Shown: positions 44,847 to 54,714 of the stretch, piece by piece
How the letters are laid out: each line of letters opens with the position of its first letter
Position numbering within the stretch: the first letter of the stretch is position 1
Source of the DNA: Ensifer adhaerens
GTDB taxonomy: Bacteria > Pseudomonadota > Alphaproteobacteria > Rhizobiales > Rhizobiaceae
Assembly: GCF_000697965.2 (NCBI RefSeq)
Contig: NZ_CP015880.1
Location: 1-64,000 of the forward strand
Direction of reading: 5' to 3'
Length of the DNA: 64,000 nt
Notes under the pieces: model-generated
Database searches by the model: none
Seen by the model: only the letters and a program-made list of their open reading frames with translations
Told to the model about the DNA's origin: nothing
Made by a program: the position numbers and the translations under genes

Positions 44847-44939
44847 TTACCCTATCGGAACAGGTCACGATGATCGCGCCGCGGTTCGGCTCCAGATCAT
44901 CGAGATTCTCAAGGTCTCGCGCAGGAAAACTCTTCCCGG

Positions 44940-45731
44940 ATGGTCAATTGGCTACGGATCGCGATCTTCGCAGCGCTTCTGGCGCTGGTTTCGCTCGTGC
45001 TGATGCCGCTTCAGGTCGTCTGCCTCTGGCTTGATCTGAAACCCCGGCGCCGTCTGCCGCGATATTGGCACCGGCTCGCCTGTTACCTTCTTGGCATAAA
45101 GGTGCGCGTTCATGGCATGGCGGATCGCCGCCGGCCGCTTTTGATCTGCGCCAACCACGCCTCCTGGAAGGACATTCTGGTGCTCTCCTCGGTTGCCGAC
45201 GTCGTCTTCGTCGCCAAGTCCGAGGTGAAGGGCTGGCCGGTCTTCGGCGTGCTTGCCCGGCTGCAGGCGTCGATCTTCGTCGAGCGCGAGCAGAAGCGCT
45301 CGACCGGCAAGCAGGTGAGCGAAATCGGCGAGCGCATGGCGGCCGGTGAAATCGTCGTGCTCTTTCCCGAGGGAACGACCTCCGACGGCAACCGTCTGCT
45401 GGAGATCAAGACCTCGCTTTTCGGGGCTGCCGCTTCCGCCGTGCCGCATTCGCCGACCGGTCTCGTGCATGTGCAGCCGGTCGCGATCTCCTATACCGGT
45501 ATCCATGGCATGCCGATGGGCCGCTTCAACCGGCCGATCGCCGCCTGGCCGGGCGACACCGAACTGGTGCCGCATTTGCTCGGCATCCTGCGTGAGGGCG
45601 CGATCGAAGTCGACGTCGATTTCGGTGAGGCCATCGATTACGACCGCCATACCAATCGCAAGGAGGTGAGCCGCACGGTCGAGCAGCGCATCCGCAGCAT
45701 GCTGTCGGATCGTCTGCGCGGGCGGGCTTGA
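44940..45731 (+). CDS. olsA: 1-acyl-sn-glycerol-3-phosphate / lyso-ornithine lipid acyltransferase OlsA
   Basis: A 263-residue membrane-associated PlsC-family O-acyltransferase. It has an N-terminal hydrophobic segment (about 5–28) and the catalytic HX4D box in NHASWKD (about residue 73). The substrate-binding FPEGTTSDG lies near residue 142, with [14 protein letters not shown] between. OlsA acylates lyso-ornithine lipid made by OlsB and can act in phosphatidic acid synthesis. The assignment rests on family plus position upstream of miaB, which matches my memory of S. meliloti. The stop overlaps or abuts the miaB leader. Confidence 0.9.
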   Translation: MVNWLRIAIFAALLALVSLVLMPLQVVCLWLDLKPRRRLPRYWHRLACYLLGIKVRVHGMADRRRPLLICANHASWKDILVLSSVADVVFVAKSEVKGWPVFGVLARLQASIFVEREQKRSTGKQVSEIGERMAAGEIVVLFPEGTTSDGNRLLEIKTSLFGAAASAVPHSPTGLVHVQPVAISYTGIHGMPMGRFNRPIAAWPGDTELVPHLLGILREGAIEVDVDFGEAIDYDRHTNRKEVSRTVEQRIRSMLSDRLRGRA

Positions 45732-45802
45732 AACGCCCCGGGCAAGGACCGCTGCGCCGAAAATACTTCAACTTCCGACCGCTTTGCACTAAAGAACCCG
45801 GC

Positions 45803-47203
45803 ATGACCCAGGAAACCGCCCTTCTGTCGACGACGCCCGCCACGGGCGACGAGCGCGCCCCGGCCCGCAAGGTCTTCGTCAAGACCTACGGCTGCCAGAT
45901 GAACGTCTACGATTCCGACCGCATGACGGACGCCCTGTCGCGGGACGGCTACGTCTCGACCGATGTGCTGGAAGACGCAGACTTCGTCCTGCTCAACACC
46001 TGTCACATTCGCGAGAAGGCGGCAGAGAAGGTGTATTCCGAACTCGGCCGCCTGCGCGATCTGAAGAAGGAAAGGGCCAAGGAAGGCCGCGAGATGGTGA
46101 TCGGCGTTGCCGGCTGCGTCGCGCAGGCCGAAGGCAACGAGATCCTGCGGCGCGCACCGGCCGTCGACCTGGTGATCGGCCCGACCACCTATCACCGGCT
46201 GCCCGAGGCGCTGAAGCGCGCCCGCAGCGGCGAGCGTGTCGTGCAGACGGAGTATGCCGTCGAAGACAAGTTCGAACACCTGCCGGCACCCGACAAGGCA
46301 AAGACCCGCATGCGCGGCGTTACCGCGTTCCTGACGGTTCAGGAAGGCTGCGACAAGTTCTGCACCTTCTGTGTCGTGCCCTACACGCGCGGCTCCGAGG
46401 TTTCCCGCCCCGTCGCCCAGATCGTCTCGGAGGCGGAAAAGCTGGTCGAGGGCGGCGTGCGCGAGATCACCCTGCTCGGTCAGAACGTCAACGCCTGGCA
46501 CGGCGTCGGGCCCGATGGCCGCGAATGGGGCCTTGGCGACCTGCTTTCGCGTCTTGGCGAGATCGGGGGTCTTGCCCGGCTGCGTTACACCACCAGCCAC
46601 CCGCGCGACATGGACGACAGCCTGATCGAGGCGCATCGCTCGATGGTAAAGCTGATGCCCTACCTGCACTTGCCGGTGCAGTCCGGCTCCGACCGTATCC
46701 TGAAGGCGATGAACCGCAGGCATACGGCGGCGGAATATCTGGCGCTGATCGCGCGCATCCGCGCCGTCCAGCCGGACCTCGCATTGTCGGGCGATTTCAT
46801 CGTCGGCTTCCCCGGCGAGACCGATGAAGACTTCGAGGACACCATGCGCCTCGTCGAAGCCGTGGGTTATGCACAGGCATTTTCATTCAAATATTCGACC
46901 CGTCCCGGCACGCCGGGCGCCGAGCTCGGCGACCAGGTTCCCGAGGACGTGAAAGCCAAGCGCTTGGAAAAATTGCAGGCTTTGCTGTTTTCCCAGCAGC
47001 GCGCCTTTGCCGAGTCCTGCGTCGGCCGCGAAATCGACCTGCTTTTGGAGAAGGAAGGGCGCATGCCCGGCCAGCTCGTCGGGCGATCGCCGTGGCTGCA
47101 GCCGGTGAATGTTGATGCAAAAGCATCGCAAATCGGTGACATTATCAAGGTGCGAATCATCAAGGCCGGGCCGAACAGCCTGTTTGCGGAGATGATCGGG
47201 TAA
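45803..47203 (+). CDS. miaB: tRNA-2-methylthio-N6-dimethylallyladenosine synthase MiaB
   Basis: A 466-residue radical-SAM methylthiotransferase that converts i6A37 to ms2i6A37. The N-terminal UPF0004 domain contributes the first cluster cysteines ([34 protein letters not shown]). The radical-SAM cluster is in [23 protein letters not shown]-binding domain closes the protein ([14 protein letters not shown]). ATG 45803 was chosen; the frame opens at 45728, overlapping olsA. It starts a run with phoH, ybeY, corC and lnt. Confidence 0.97.
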   Translation: MTQETALLSTTPATGDERAPARKVFVKTYGCQMNVYDSDRMTDALSRDGYVSTDVLEDADFVLLNTCHIREKAAEKVYSELGRLRDLKKERAKEGREMVIGVAGCVAQAEGNEILRRAPAVDLVIGPTTYHRLPEALKRARSGERVVQTEYAVEDKFEHLPAPDKAKTRMRGVTAFLTVQEGCDKFCTFCVVPYTRGSEVSRPVAQIVSEAEKLVEGGVREITLLGQNVNAWHGVGPDGREWGLGDLLSRLGEIGGLARLRYTTSHPRDMDDSLIEAHRSMVKLMPYLHLPVQSGSDRILKAMNRRHTAAEYLALIARIRAVQPDLALSGDFIVGFPGETDEDFEDTMRLVEAVGYAQAFSFKYSTRPGTPGAELGDQVPEDVKAKRLEKLQALLFSQQRAFAESCVGREIDLLLEKEGRMPGQLVGRSPWLQPVNVDAKASQIGDIIKVRIIKAGPNSLFAEMIG

Positions 47204-47230
47204 GGACCGAAAACAAGGAGCCTGAACCGC

Positions 47231-48286
47231 TTGAACGGACACGAATTGATCTCTTCATCCACGCGCCAGTCGAAAACAACTGCGACAGACGCCAATCACT
47301 TCGTGCTGACCTTCGAGAACAATCGGTTCGCCAGCGAGCTCTTCGGCCAGTTCGATCAGAACTTGAAGCTTCTCGAAGAGCGCCTGCGCATCGACGCTCG
47401 GCCGCGCGGCAATTCCGTCGCGATCTCGGGTGACGTCGTCGCCACCAACCAGGCCCGCCGTGCTCTCGATTATCTCTACGGGCGGTTGCAGGGCGGCGCG
47501 TCGATCGATACGTCTGATGTCGAGGGTGCGATCCGTATGGCGGTTGCCGCCGACGATCAGCTACAATTGCCGACCATGGAGCGTAAAGCCAAATTGACAA
47601 TGGCGCAGATTTCGACGCGCAAGAAGACGATCGCCGCGCGTACGCCAACGCAGGATGCCTATATCCGAGCGCTCGAGCGGTCCGAGCTCGTCTTCGGCGT
47701 AGGCCCCGCGGGTACCGGCAAGACCTATCTTGCCGTCGCCCACGCCGCACAGCTGCTTGAGCGCGGCGCCGTCGATCGTATTGTGCTCTCTCGCCCTGCC
47801 GTCGAGGCGGGCGAGCGCCTGGGCTTCCTGCCGGGCGACATGAAGGAGAAGGTCGATCCCTATCTTCGGCCGCTCTACGACGCGCTCTATGACATGATGC
47901 CGGGCGACAAGGTCGAACGCGCGATCACCGCCGGGGTCATCGAAATCGCGCCGCTCGCCTTCATGCGCGGCCGTACGCTCGCCAATGCTGCCGTCATCCT
48001 CGACGAGGCACAGAACACCACATCGATGCAGATGAAGATGTTCCTGACCCGTCTTGGCGAAAACGGCCGGATGATCGTCACCGGCGATCCGAGCCAGGTG
48101 GACCTGCCGCGCGGCGTTAAATCGGGCCTGGTCGAGGCCCTGCAGATCCTGAGAGGGGTCGAGGGCGTTTCGGTGGTCCGCTTCAAGGATGTCGATGTCG
48201 TTCGCCATCCGATGGTGGCGCGCATCGTCAAGGCCTACGAATCCCATACGGCCGTGCACGACGAAAGCGAGCAGGGCGACCGCTAA
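47231..48286 (+). CDS. phoH: PhoH-like ATPase
   Basis: A 351-residue PhoH-family protein. It has an N-terminal KH-like region (about 25–110), then the ATPase with [19 protein letters not shown], Walker A ([13 protein letters not shown]), [18 protein letters not shown], Walker B ([12 protein letters not shown]) and [11 protein letters not shown]. It is a predicted RNA-related ATPase or helicase, functionally linked to YbeY, whose gene follows after 18 bases. The start is TTG 47231, preceded by AAGGAG; no better in-frame ATG covers the N-terminal domain. Confidence 0.94.
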   Translation: MNGHELISSSTRQSKTTATDANHFVLTFENNRFASELFGQFDQNLKLLEERLRIDARPRGNSVAISGDVVATNQARRALDYLYGRLQGGASIDTSDVEGAIRMAVAADDQLQLPTMERKAKLTMAQISTRKKTIAARTPTQDAYIRALERSELVFGVGPAGTGKTYLAVAHAAQLLERGAVDRIVLSRPAVEAGERLGFLPGDMKEKVDPYLRPLYDALYDMMPGDKVERAITAGVIEIAPLAFMRGRTLANAAVILDEAQNTTSMQMKMFLTRLGENGRMIVTGDPSQVDLPRGVKSGLVEALQILRGVEGVSVVRFKDVDVVRHPMVARIVKAYESHTAVHDESEQGDR

Positions 48287-48304
48287 CAGGCGGTCGCTGC
48301 GATC

Positions 48305-48811
48305 ATGACGGCTTTGGATATCCAGATCAGCGTGGAAGAGGGCAACTGGCCGGACGAAGAGGCGTTGCTCGCCTTCTCGTCGCCCGTGCTCGAAGTGGCG
48401 GCAGCCTTTCTCGCAAGCGAAGAAAAGCAGCCGTTGCCGAAGATGCCGCCGGAGCTCTCGCTCGTCTTCACCGACGATGCCTCCATGCGCGCGATCAACG
48501 CCGAGTGGCGCAACCAGGACAAGCCGACCAACGTTCTGTCCTTCCCGGCCTTTCCCGTGACGCCCGGATCGATGCCCGGACCGATGCTCGGCGACATCAT
48601 CGTTGCCCGCGAAACCCTCGAGCGCGAGGCGGTGGAGCTCGAGAAGTCCTTCGATCAGCATCTGACGCATCTTCTCGTGCATGGATTCCTGCATCTTTTC
48701 GGCTATGATCATATGGAAGATGATGAAGCCGAAAGAATGGAAAGCCTGGAGACTCGCATTTTGGCGCGTCTTGGCTTATCTGACCCCTACGGGGATCGTA
48801 CCCCGGATTAA
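48305..48811 (+). CDS. ybeY: Endoribonuclease YbeY
   Basis: A 168-residue zinc-dependent endoribonuclease for rRNA maturation, 70S quality control and, in S. meliloti, small-RNA-linked regulation. The metal-binding motif HxxxHxxxxxH is intact in [25 protein letters not shown] is also diagnostic, and [13 protein letters not shown] follows. It lies between phoH and the CorC-like gene (12 bases to the latter), a conserved proteobacterial cluster. Confidence 0.96.
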   Translation: MTALDIQISVEEGNWPDEEALLAFSSPVLEVAAAFLASEEKQPLPKMPPELSLVFTDDASMRAINAEWRNQDKPTNVLSFPAFPVTPGSMPGPMLGDIIVARETLEREAVELEKSFDQHLTHLLVHGFLHLFGYDHMEDDEAERMESLETRILARLGLSDPYGDRTPD

Positions 48812-48823
48812 CAGTTTGGACCG

Positions 48824-49984
48824 ATGAGCGATTATAAAACACAGCCTGTCGCGCTGGCGACCGAGGAGGCAGATGCCTCCGGAGAGGCGGAGGCGGGCAG
48901 TAGTAGCACCGCCACTCGACACGAGGGCACGAAATCCACTTCCACCTTCTGGAGCCGGGCCGCGCGCCTTTTGCGCGGCGCAAGTCCATCGAGCCTGCGC
49001 GAGGATCTTGCTGACGCGCTGCAGACCGATGCCGACAGCAACACGGTCTTTTCGCCCGGCGAACGGGCGATGCTCAACAACATCCTGCGCTTCCGCGAGG
49101 TCCGGGTCGAGGACGTCATGGTCCCGCGCGCCGACATCGAGGCGGTCGATCAGAGCATCACCATCGGCGAGCTGATGGTGATCTTCGAGGAATCCGGCCG
49201 CTCGCGCATGCCGGTCTATAGCGACGGGCTCGATGACCCTCGCGGCATGGTCCACATTCGCGACCTGCTGTCCTACGTCACCAAACAGGCCCGCAATCGC
49301 CGGCGTAACGGCAAGGCCCAGGCGTCGACGACGGCTGCGTCCGAAAAGACGCCGCGCTCGCCCAAGGCAAGTTTCGACCTTTCACGTGTCGATCTCGGCA
49401 AGTCGTTGGAAGAGGCGGGCATCGTCCGCCAGCTTCTCTTCGTGCCGCCCTCTATGCTGGCCTCCGACTTGATGCAGCGCATGCAGGCGGCCCGTATCCA
49501 GATGGCGCTCGTCATCGACGAATATGGCGGAACCGATGGCCTCGTCTCGCTCGAAGACATCGTCGAGATGGTCGTCGGCGACATCGAGGATGAGCACGAC
49601 GATGACGAAGTCATGTTCGCGCGCACTTCGGACGATGTCTTTATCGCCGACGCTCGTGTCGAGCTGGAAGAGATCGCCGCGGCGATCGGTCCCGACTTCG
49701 ACGTGCGCGAACAGCTCGAAGACGTCGACACCCTCGGCGGCCTGATCTTCGCTTCACTGGGCCGCATTCCCGTACGCGGCGAGGTCGTTCAGGCGATCCC
49801 GGGCTTCGAGTTCCAGATCCTCGACGCCGACCCGCGCCGCGTGAAGCGCGTCCGCATCATGCGCAAGCGCCCGCCCGCCCGCCGCCGCGTCCTGAGACCG
49901 GAAGGCGAGACGATTGCGGAGACCGGTGCGCTCAATCGCGCCAACGGTGCAGCCGCCCCCGAGGCAGCGGCCGACGAACAATAA
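48824..49984 (+). CDS. CorC/HlyC-family CBS-domain protein
   Basis: A 386-residue hemolysin-family protein without transmembrane helices. A Ser/Ala/Glu-rich N-terminus is followed by two CBS domains (about 85–140, VEDVMVPRADIEAVDQ; and about 205–265, LMQRMQAARIQMALVIDEYGGTDG). A C-terminal CorC_HlyC transporter-associated domain follows (about 280–355, DVDTLGGLIFASLGRIP). Related proteins are named CorC or TlyC and are tied to Mg2+/Co2+ efflux or membrane integrity. Its place between ybeY and lnt is conserved. An acidic/Ala-rich tail closes the protein. Confidence 0.9.
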   Translation: MSDYKTQPVALATEEADASGEAEAGSSSTATRHEGTKSTSTFWSRAARLLRGASPSSLREDLADALQTDADSNTVFSPGERAMLNNILRFREVRVEDVMVPRADIEAVDQSITIGELMVIFEESGRSRMPVYSDGLDDPRGMVHIRDLLSYVTKQARNRRRNGKAQASTTAASEKTPRSPKASFDLSRVDLGKSLEEAGIVRQLLFVPPSMLASDLMQRMQAARIQMALVIDEYGGTDGLVSLEDIVEMVVGDIEDEHDDDEVMFARTSDDVFIADARVELEEIAAAIGPDFDVREQLEDVDTLGGLIFASLGRIPVRGEVVQAIPGFEFQILDADPRRVKRVRIMRKRPPARRRVLRPEGETIAETGALNRANGAAAPEAAADEQ

Positions 49985-49992
49985 TTGTCCGG

Positions 49993-50020
49993 TTCCCGCG
50001 CGTTTCTGCGCGCGCGGGAA
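49993..50020 (+). terminator. Hairpin after the CorC-like gene
   Basis: TTCCCGCGCG (49993–50002) and CGCGCGGGAA (50011–50020) form a ten-base-pair stem. There is no T-run directly after, so read-through into lnt is likely. The remaining ~190 bases before lnt hold no gene that I can support. Confidence 0.5.
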
Positions 50021-50214
50021 GTCCTCCCCCCACCTGTGACATCTCCCGAGGCTGTGTCGTAAACACCGACCAAGGGCCGGAACCGTCGTCTCGCCCCCCT
50101 AATCCAGCCCCGAAAGGGGACAGGCAGCCGGTTTTTTGAAAGACTGGCCCCGATTGATTCGGGTGTTGTTTCGCTCCTTCGCTGTGGCAGGCTGCGGGAT
50201 CGACTGGAGGCTGT

Positions 50215-51810
50215 ATGGCAAGATTGGCTGGCAGGGTGATGCTACTTTCCGGGTTCCCCCGGGCTTTGCTTGCTTTCTTCGCGGGGCTGCTCGCGGTTCT
50301 GGCCCAGCCGCCCTTCGGCATCTTCGCCTTTGCTTTCGTCGCTTTCCCGATTCTCGTCTGGCTGCTCGACGGTGCGACCGGAAGTCCGGACGGTGGCTTC
50401 ATCCGCCGGCTCTGGCCGGCTGCGGTTGTCGGCTGGTGGTTCGGCTTCGGTTACTTCCTCGGTGGTCTCTGGTGGCTCGGCAATGCGCTGCTCGTCGAGG
50501 CCGACGAGTTCGCCTGGGCGCTGCCGCTCGCCGTCGTGGGCCTGCCGGCCTTTCTCGCGCTGTTCTATGCGCTGGCGACGCTGATCGCCCGCCTTTTCTG
50601 GTCCGACGGCGTCGGGCGCATCGCCGCACTCGCCCTGGGCTTCGGGCTTGCCGAATGGCTGCGCAGCTTCCTCTTTACCGGCTTTCCCTGGAATGCGATC
50701 GGCTATGCGGCCATGCCGATGCCGCTGATGATGCAGTCGGCAAGCGTCATCAATCTCGCGACCGTCAACATGCTCGCCGTCTTCGTCTTTGCCGCTCCCG
50801 CCCTGATCGCGACGGGCCGCGGGAGCCGGATCGGGCTCACGATCGCCGTCGTGCTTTTTGCCGGCCATGTGGGCTTCGGCTTCTATCGCCTGGCGCAGCC
50901 GGCGCCGGCCTCGCCCGAGCCGCCGCTGGCCGTGCGCCTCGTCCAGCCGGTGATCGACCAGGCAAAGAAGCTCGATGACGGCGAGCGTGCCGCGGTGTTC
51001 GAGGAGCATCTGGCTTTGACTGCCGTGGCTCCGGAGAAAGACGGCAAGCGGCCGGATATCGTCGTCTGGCCCGAGACGTCGATCCCTTTCATCCTCACCG
51101 ACAATCCGGACGCACTGGCGCGTATCGCCGAGGTGCTTGATGACGACCAGATCCTGATTGCCGGCGCGGTGCGCGTAGAGGATGCCGGCGCCGGTCTGCC
51201 GCCCCGCTACTACAACTCGATCTACATGATCGACGGTCGGGGCCAGATCATCGGCGCTGCCGACAAGGTGCATCTGGTGCCTTTCGGCGAATATCTTCCC
51301 TTCGAGGATCTGTTGTCTTCCTGGGGCCTGAGTTCGGTCGCCGCGTCGATGCCCGGTGGCTTCACAGCGGCCAAGAACCGTTCGCTGCTGACGCTGCCCA
51401 GCGGCCGCACGCTGTATCCGCTCGTTTGCTACGAGGCGATCTTCCCGGACGAGATCGATGGGGCCGCGCGCCGGGCCGATGTGCTTCTCAATGTTACCAA
51501 CGACGCCTGGTTCGGAGATACGCCAGGCCCGCGCCAGCATTTCCATCAGGCACAATTAAGGGCCGTTGAAACCGGCACCCCCCTTGTCCGAGCGGCAAAC
51601 AGCGGTATATCAGCAATTGTTGATGCACGTGGGGTTTTAATGGTAGGATTATCCTACAATTATAGGGGAGTGGTCGACACACTTCTGCCGGGAAGGATGC
51701 CTACCCCGTTGGACGACGCTATGCGAAGCCGCGTTTTCTGGCTGGGTGCGATCTTCCTCCTTCTGGTTGCAGTGTTTTCGCGTTTTGGTTTTAATATTAG
51801 GAAGAATTGA
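50215..51810 (+). CDS. lnt: Apolipoprotein N-acyltransferase Lnt
   Basis: The 531-residue inner-membrane enzyme adds the third acyl chain to the N-terminal cysteine of lipoproteins. About seven hydrophobic segments occupy residues 1–225. A periplasmic nitrilase-type domain follows with the catalytic triad: Glu in VWPETSIPF, Lys in DKVHLVPFGEYLPFE and Cys in PLVCYEAIFPDE. It completes the pathway that includes LspA at 26614. The start ATG 50215 has GGAGG upstream. Confidence 0.96.
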   Translation: MARLAGRVMLLSGFPRALLAFFAGLLAVLAQPPFGIFAFAFVAFPILVWLLDGATGSPDGGFIRRLWPAAVVGWWFGFGYFLGGLWWLGNALLVEADEFAWALPLAVVGLPAFLALFYALATLIARLFWSDGVGRIAALALGFGLAEWLRSFLFTGFPWNAIGYAAMPMPLMMQSASVINLATVNMLAVFVFAAPALIATGRGSRIGLTIAVVLFAGHVGFGFYRLAQPAPASPEPPLAVRLVQPVIDQAKKLDDGERAAVFEEHLALTAVAPEKDGKRPDIVVWPETSIPFILTDNPDALARIAEVLDDDQILIAGAVRVEDAGAGLPPRYYNSIYMIDGRGQIIGAADKVHLVPFGEYLPFEDLLSSWGLSSVAASMPGGFTAAKNRSLLTLPSGRTLYPLVCYEAIFPDEIDGAARRADVLLNVTNDAWFGDTPGPRQHFHQAQLRAVETGTPLVRAANSGISAIVDARGVLMVGLSYNYRGVVDTLLPGRMPTPLDDAMRSRVFWLGAIFLLLVAVFSRFGFNIRKN

Positions 51811-51956
51811 CCTAAAACCCCTAAAATTGCATAGTGGTCCGCACCATCGTCCTTGTTGTGCTGGCTCTGTCCTTATCACCCTGGCGGTCGCTTCGGTGAG
51901 CGTAGGTCTCATGCTGGGCGATGGATAAACGAAACAGCGTGTTTGGGAACGCAGAT

Positions 51957-52376
51957 ATGATCGAAAACAAGAAGAAGCCGAACCCGATCGACATTCATGT
52001 CGGAAGTCGGATTCGTCTTCGCCGTACGATGCTTGGCATGAGCCAAGAGAAGCTCGGCGAAAGTCTGGGGATCACTTTCCAGCAGATCCAGAAGTACGAG
52101 AAGGGCACGAACCGCGTCGGCGCCAGCCGGTTGCAGAACATTTCAGGCATCCTGAACGTTCCGGTTTCCTTCTTCTTCGAAGACGCCCCGGGCGATAACG
52201 CTGCCGGTCAGTCCGGCATGGCAGAAGCTTCCAGCTCGAACTACGTCGTCGATTTCCTGTCGTCCTCCGAGGGGCTGCAGCTCAACCGCGCTTTCGTCAA
52301 GATCACCGACCCGAAGGTTCGCCGCCGGCTCGTCGATCTCGTCAAGGCACTCGCTGCGGAAGCAGAAAGCGAATAG
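51957..52376 (+). CDS. XRE-family (Cro/CI-type HTH) transcriptional regulator
   Basis: A 139-residue protein with an N-terminal helix-turn-helix (about 15–70; IRLRRTMLGMSQEKLGESL, ITFQQIQKYEKGTNRVGASRL). The variable C-terminal half has an acidic, helical end. This short XRE family is very conserved in Rhizobiales; I do not know its targets. It lies between lnt and metK on the same strand and is closed by a strong terminator. ATG 51957 was chosen; ATG 51921 is in frame. Confidence 0.88.
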   Translation: MIENKKKPNPIDIHVGSRIRLRRTMLGMSQEKLGESLGITFQQIQKYEKGTNRVGASRLQNISGILNVPVSFFFEDAPGDNAAGQSGMAEASSSNYVVDFLSSSEGLQLNRAFVKITDPKVRRRLVDLVKALAAEAESE

Positions 52377-52406
52377 TTCCAACGTTCCCGTCGGGACTTG
52401 AAAAAC

Positions 52407-52433
52407 AAAGCGGCCATTTGTGCCGCTTTTTTC
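52407..52433 (+). terminator. Rho-independent terminator after the XRE regulator gene
   Basis: AAAGCGGC (52407–52414) and GCCGCTTT (52422–52429) form an eight-base-pair stem with a seven-base loop, inside a run of six T. Confidence 0.85.
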
Positions 52434-52466
52434 TTGCGCGCCTTTCCCTCCGGCGCACCAAAGTGA

Positions 52467-52496
52467 TTGGCTGCAATGGCGATATAAAGATATATT
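52467..52496 (+). promoter_or_regulatory. Candidate sigma-70 promoter of metK
   Basis: TTGGCT (52467–52472) and TATATT (52491–52496) with 18 bases between them lie about 80 bases before the metK start. The -10 region overlaps an AT-rich palindrome. Confidence 0.5.
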
Positions 52497-52499
52497 TAT
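52482..52499. promoter_or_regulatory. AT-rich palindrome overlapping the metK promoter; possible SahR-type operator
   Basis: ATATAAAGATATATTTAT is a near-palindrome in an otherwise GC-rich region and covers the presumed -10 element. In alphaproteobacteria the ArsR-family regulator SahR, which senses S-adenosylhomocysteine, represses metK and other methionine-cycle genes through AT-rich palindromes of this kind. The identification is from memory of the motif style, not from a matrix. Confidence 0.45.
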
Positions 52500-52578
52500 G
52501 TCGTTGTGTGCTTGTTTTTCGGTCGCAAAACCACTAACACCGTGCCAGCGCTTTTTCTTCATTGAGGGGACTTCCCGC

Positions 52579-53847
52579 ATGCGTGCAAACTACCTGTTCA
52601 CGAGTGAATCCGTAGCCGAAGGTCATCCGGACAAGGTGTGTGACCGTATCTCCGACGAGATCGTGGACCTGGTCTACCGCGAAGCGGCCAAGACCGGTGT
52701 CGATCCCTGGGGCGTGCGTATCGCCTGCGAGACGCTGGCGACCACCAACCGTGTCGTGATTGCCGGCGAAGTGCGCCTGCCGCCGAGCCTTCTGAAGAAG
52801 GACAAGGACGGCAACGACGTCATCAACCCCTCGAAGTTCAAGTCCGCCGCCCGCAAGGCGATCCGCGAGATCGGCTATGAGCAGGACGGCTTCCACTGGA
52901 AGACGGCGAAGATCGACGTGCTCCTGCACTTCCAGTCTGCTCACATCGCTCAGGGCGTCGACAGCGCTGCCGACAAGCAGGGCGAAGAAGGTGCCGGCGA
53001 CCAGGGCATCATGTTCGGCTACGCCTGCCGCGAGACCGCCGAGCTGATGCCGGCGCCGATCTACTATTCGCACCGCATCCTCAACCTGCTCGCCGCTGCC
53101 CGCAAGAAGGGCGAGGGCGAAGTCGCCAAGCTCGGCCCTGACGCCAAGAGCCAGGTCACCGTACGCTACGTCGACGGCAAGCCGGCGGAAGTCACCTCGA
53201 TCGTTCTGTCGACGCAGCACCTCGATGACACCTGGGATTCGGTCAAGGTTCGCTCGGTTGTCGAGCCCTATATCCGCGAAGCCCTCGACGATCTGAAGAT
53301 CGCCGACGACTGCACCTGGTACATCAACCCGACCGGAAAGTTCGTCATCGGCGGCCCGGATGGCGATGCTGGCCTCACCGGCCGCAAGATCATCGTCGAC
53401 ACCTATGGCGGTGCCGCACCGCACGGCGGCGGCGCCTTCTCGGGCAAGGACACGACCAAGGTCGACCGTTCGGCCGCCTATGCTGCCCGTTACCTGGCAA
53501 AGAACGTCGTTGCCGCCGGCCTGTCCGACCGTTGCACGATCCAGCTGTCCTACGCCATCGGCGTCGCCCAGCCGCTGTCGATCTATGTCGACCTGCACGG
53601 CACCGGCAAGGTTTCGGAAGACCAGGTCGAGGATGCGATCCGCAAGACGATGGACCTGTCGCCGACCGGCATCCGCCGTCATCTCGACCTCAACAAGCCG
53701 ATCTATGCCAAGACGTCTGCCTATGGCCACTTCGGCCGCAAGGCTGGCCGCGACGGTTCCTTCTCCTGGGAGAAGCTCGACCTCGTGAAGCCGCTGAAGG
53801 CTGCGATCGAGCAGAGCGGCGCCGTCAACGGCCGCGCTGCCGCCTAA
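52579..53847 (+). CDS. metK: S-adenosylmethionine synthetase
   Basis: The 422-residue enzyme makes SAM from methionine and ATP. Motifs are [16 protein letters not shown] at the N-terminus, [15 protein letters not shown] (methionine/ATP-site hexapeptide region GAGDQG) and GGGAFSGKD (P-loop-like signature). It is longer than E. coli MetK (384), as is usual for Rhizobiales. ATG 52579 follows GAGGGG; the frame upstream to 52420 runs through the promoter and terminator and is not coding. SAM from this enzyme feeds the many methyltransferases in the window (TrmB, the SpoU-family and RlmI-like genes). Confidence 0.97.
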   Translation: MRANYLFTSESVAEGHPDKVCDRISDEIVDLVYREAAKTGVDPWGVRIACETLATTNRVVIAGEVRLPPSLLKKDKDGNDVINPSKFKSAARKAIREIGYEQDGFHWKTAKIDVLLHFQSAHIAQGVDSAADKQGEEGAGDQGIMFGYACRETAELMPAPIYYSHRILNLLAAARKKGEGEVAKLGPDAKSQVTVRYVDGKPAEVTSIVLSTQHLDDTWDSVKVRSVVEPYIREALDDLKIADDCTWYINPTGKFVIGGPDGDAGLTGRKIIVDTYGGAAPHGGGAFSGKDTTKVDRSAAYAARYLAKNVVAAGLSDRCTIQLSYAIGVAQPLSIYVDLHGTGKVSEDQVEDAIRKTMDLSPTGIRRHLDLNKPIYAKTSAYGHFGRKAGRDGSFSWEKLDLVKPLKAAIEQSGAVNGRAAA

Positions 53848-53925
53848 CAGGCGATGGGGCGCGGCGTCACGCCGCGCATTGAAGATAGCGCAACGTCCTG
53901 CTATCAGGCGATTGCGAAAATCAAG

Positions 53926-53965
53926 GCGGGCGCTCCGACAAGGAGCGCCCGCTTCGTTCATTTTG
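53926..53965 (+). terminator. Rho-independent terminator of metK
   Basis: GCGGGCGCTCC (53926–53936) and GGAGCGCCCGC (53942–53952) form an 11-base-pair stem with a five-base loop and a T-rich tail (TTCGTTCATTTT). Confidence 0.85.
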
Positions 53966-54013
53966 ATTTTGGGTTGGCCTGATCCAGATCGGTATGACCA
54001 AGGGAAAGACGAC

Positions 54014-54712
54014 ATGACCGAACCGCGCCGCGCCAGAGCAACCGAGGCCTTTTTCGGCCGCCGCAAGGGCAAGCCGTTGCGCGAGCGGCAGGCGGCGCAC
54101 CTGGAAACCGTGTTGCCGACCCTGAAGCTCGACCTTTCGAGCCCGCCTCCGGCGGACCTGAAGACCCTCTATCCGCAGGGCGTGGACCGCATGCGCCTCG
54201 AAATCGGTTTCGGCGGCGGCGAACACCTGATCCACCGTGCGGCCGAAGCGCCGTCGACCGGCTTCATCGGCGTCGAACCCTTCGTCAATTCCATGGCCAA
54301 GCTCGTCGGTCATATCGAGGAGCGCGGCGTCAGCAACGTCAGGCTCTATGACGACGATGCCACCCAGGTCCTCGATTGGCTGCCGGCCGCGTCGATCGAC
54401 CAGATCGACCTGCTCTATCCGGACCCGTGGCCGAAGCGCAAACACTGGAAGCGCCGTTTCGTCTCCAAGGTCAATCTCGATCGCTTCGCCCGCGTGCTGA
54501 AGCCCGGCGGCGTGTTCTGCTTCGCCTCGGATATCGATACCTATGTCAACTGGACGCTGTTGCACTGCCGCGATCACGCAGCCTTCGAGTGGACGGCAGA
54601 GACGGCTTCCGATTGGCTGACGCCCTATGAGGGATGGCCGAGCACGCGCTACGAGGCCAAGGCACGCAGGGAAGGGCGAAGCTCCGCCTATCTCACCTTC
54701 CGGCGCGTCTAA
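54014..54712 (+). CDS. trmB: tRNA (guanine-N7-)-methyltransferase TrmB
   Basis: The 232-residue SAM-dependent enzyme makes m7G46 in tRNA. Motifs are [13 protein letters not shown] (SAM-binding GxGxG-type loop), [31 protein letters not shown] (the family signature) and [16 protein letters not shown] 54014 with AGGGA upstream gives the normal length; the frame is open to 53879. Its stop lies directly before the 55-bp repeat array. Confidence 0.95.
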   Translation: MTEPRRARATEAFFGRRKGKPLRERQAAHLETVLPTLKLDLSSPPPADLKTLYPQGVDRMRLEIGFGGGEHLIHRAAEAPSTGFIGVEPFVNSMAKLVGHIEERGVSNVRLYDDDATQVLDWLPAASIDQIDLLYPDPWPKRKHWKRRFVSKVNLDRFARVLKPGGVFCFASDIDTYVNWTLLHCRDHAAFEWTAETASDWLTPYEGWPSTRYEAKARREGRSSAYLTFRRV

Positions 54713-54714
54713 AG

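Noticed and set aside
52500..52578. SAM-sensing riboswitch before metK
   Set aside because: No SAM-II or SAM/SAH pseudoknot pattern was recognisable by eye; a covariance-model search would be needed to exclude it.
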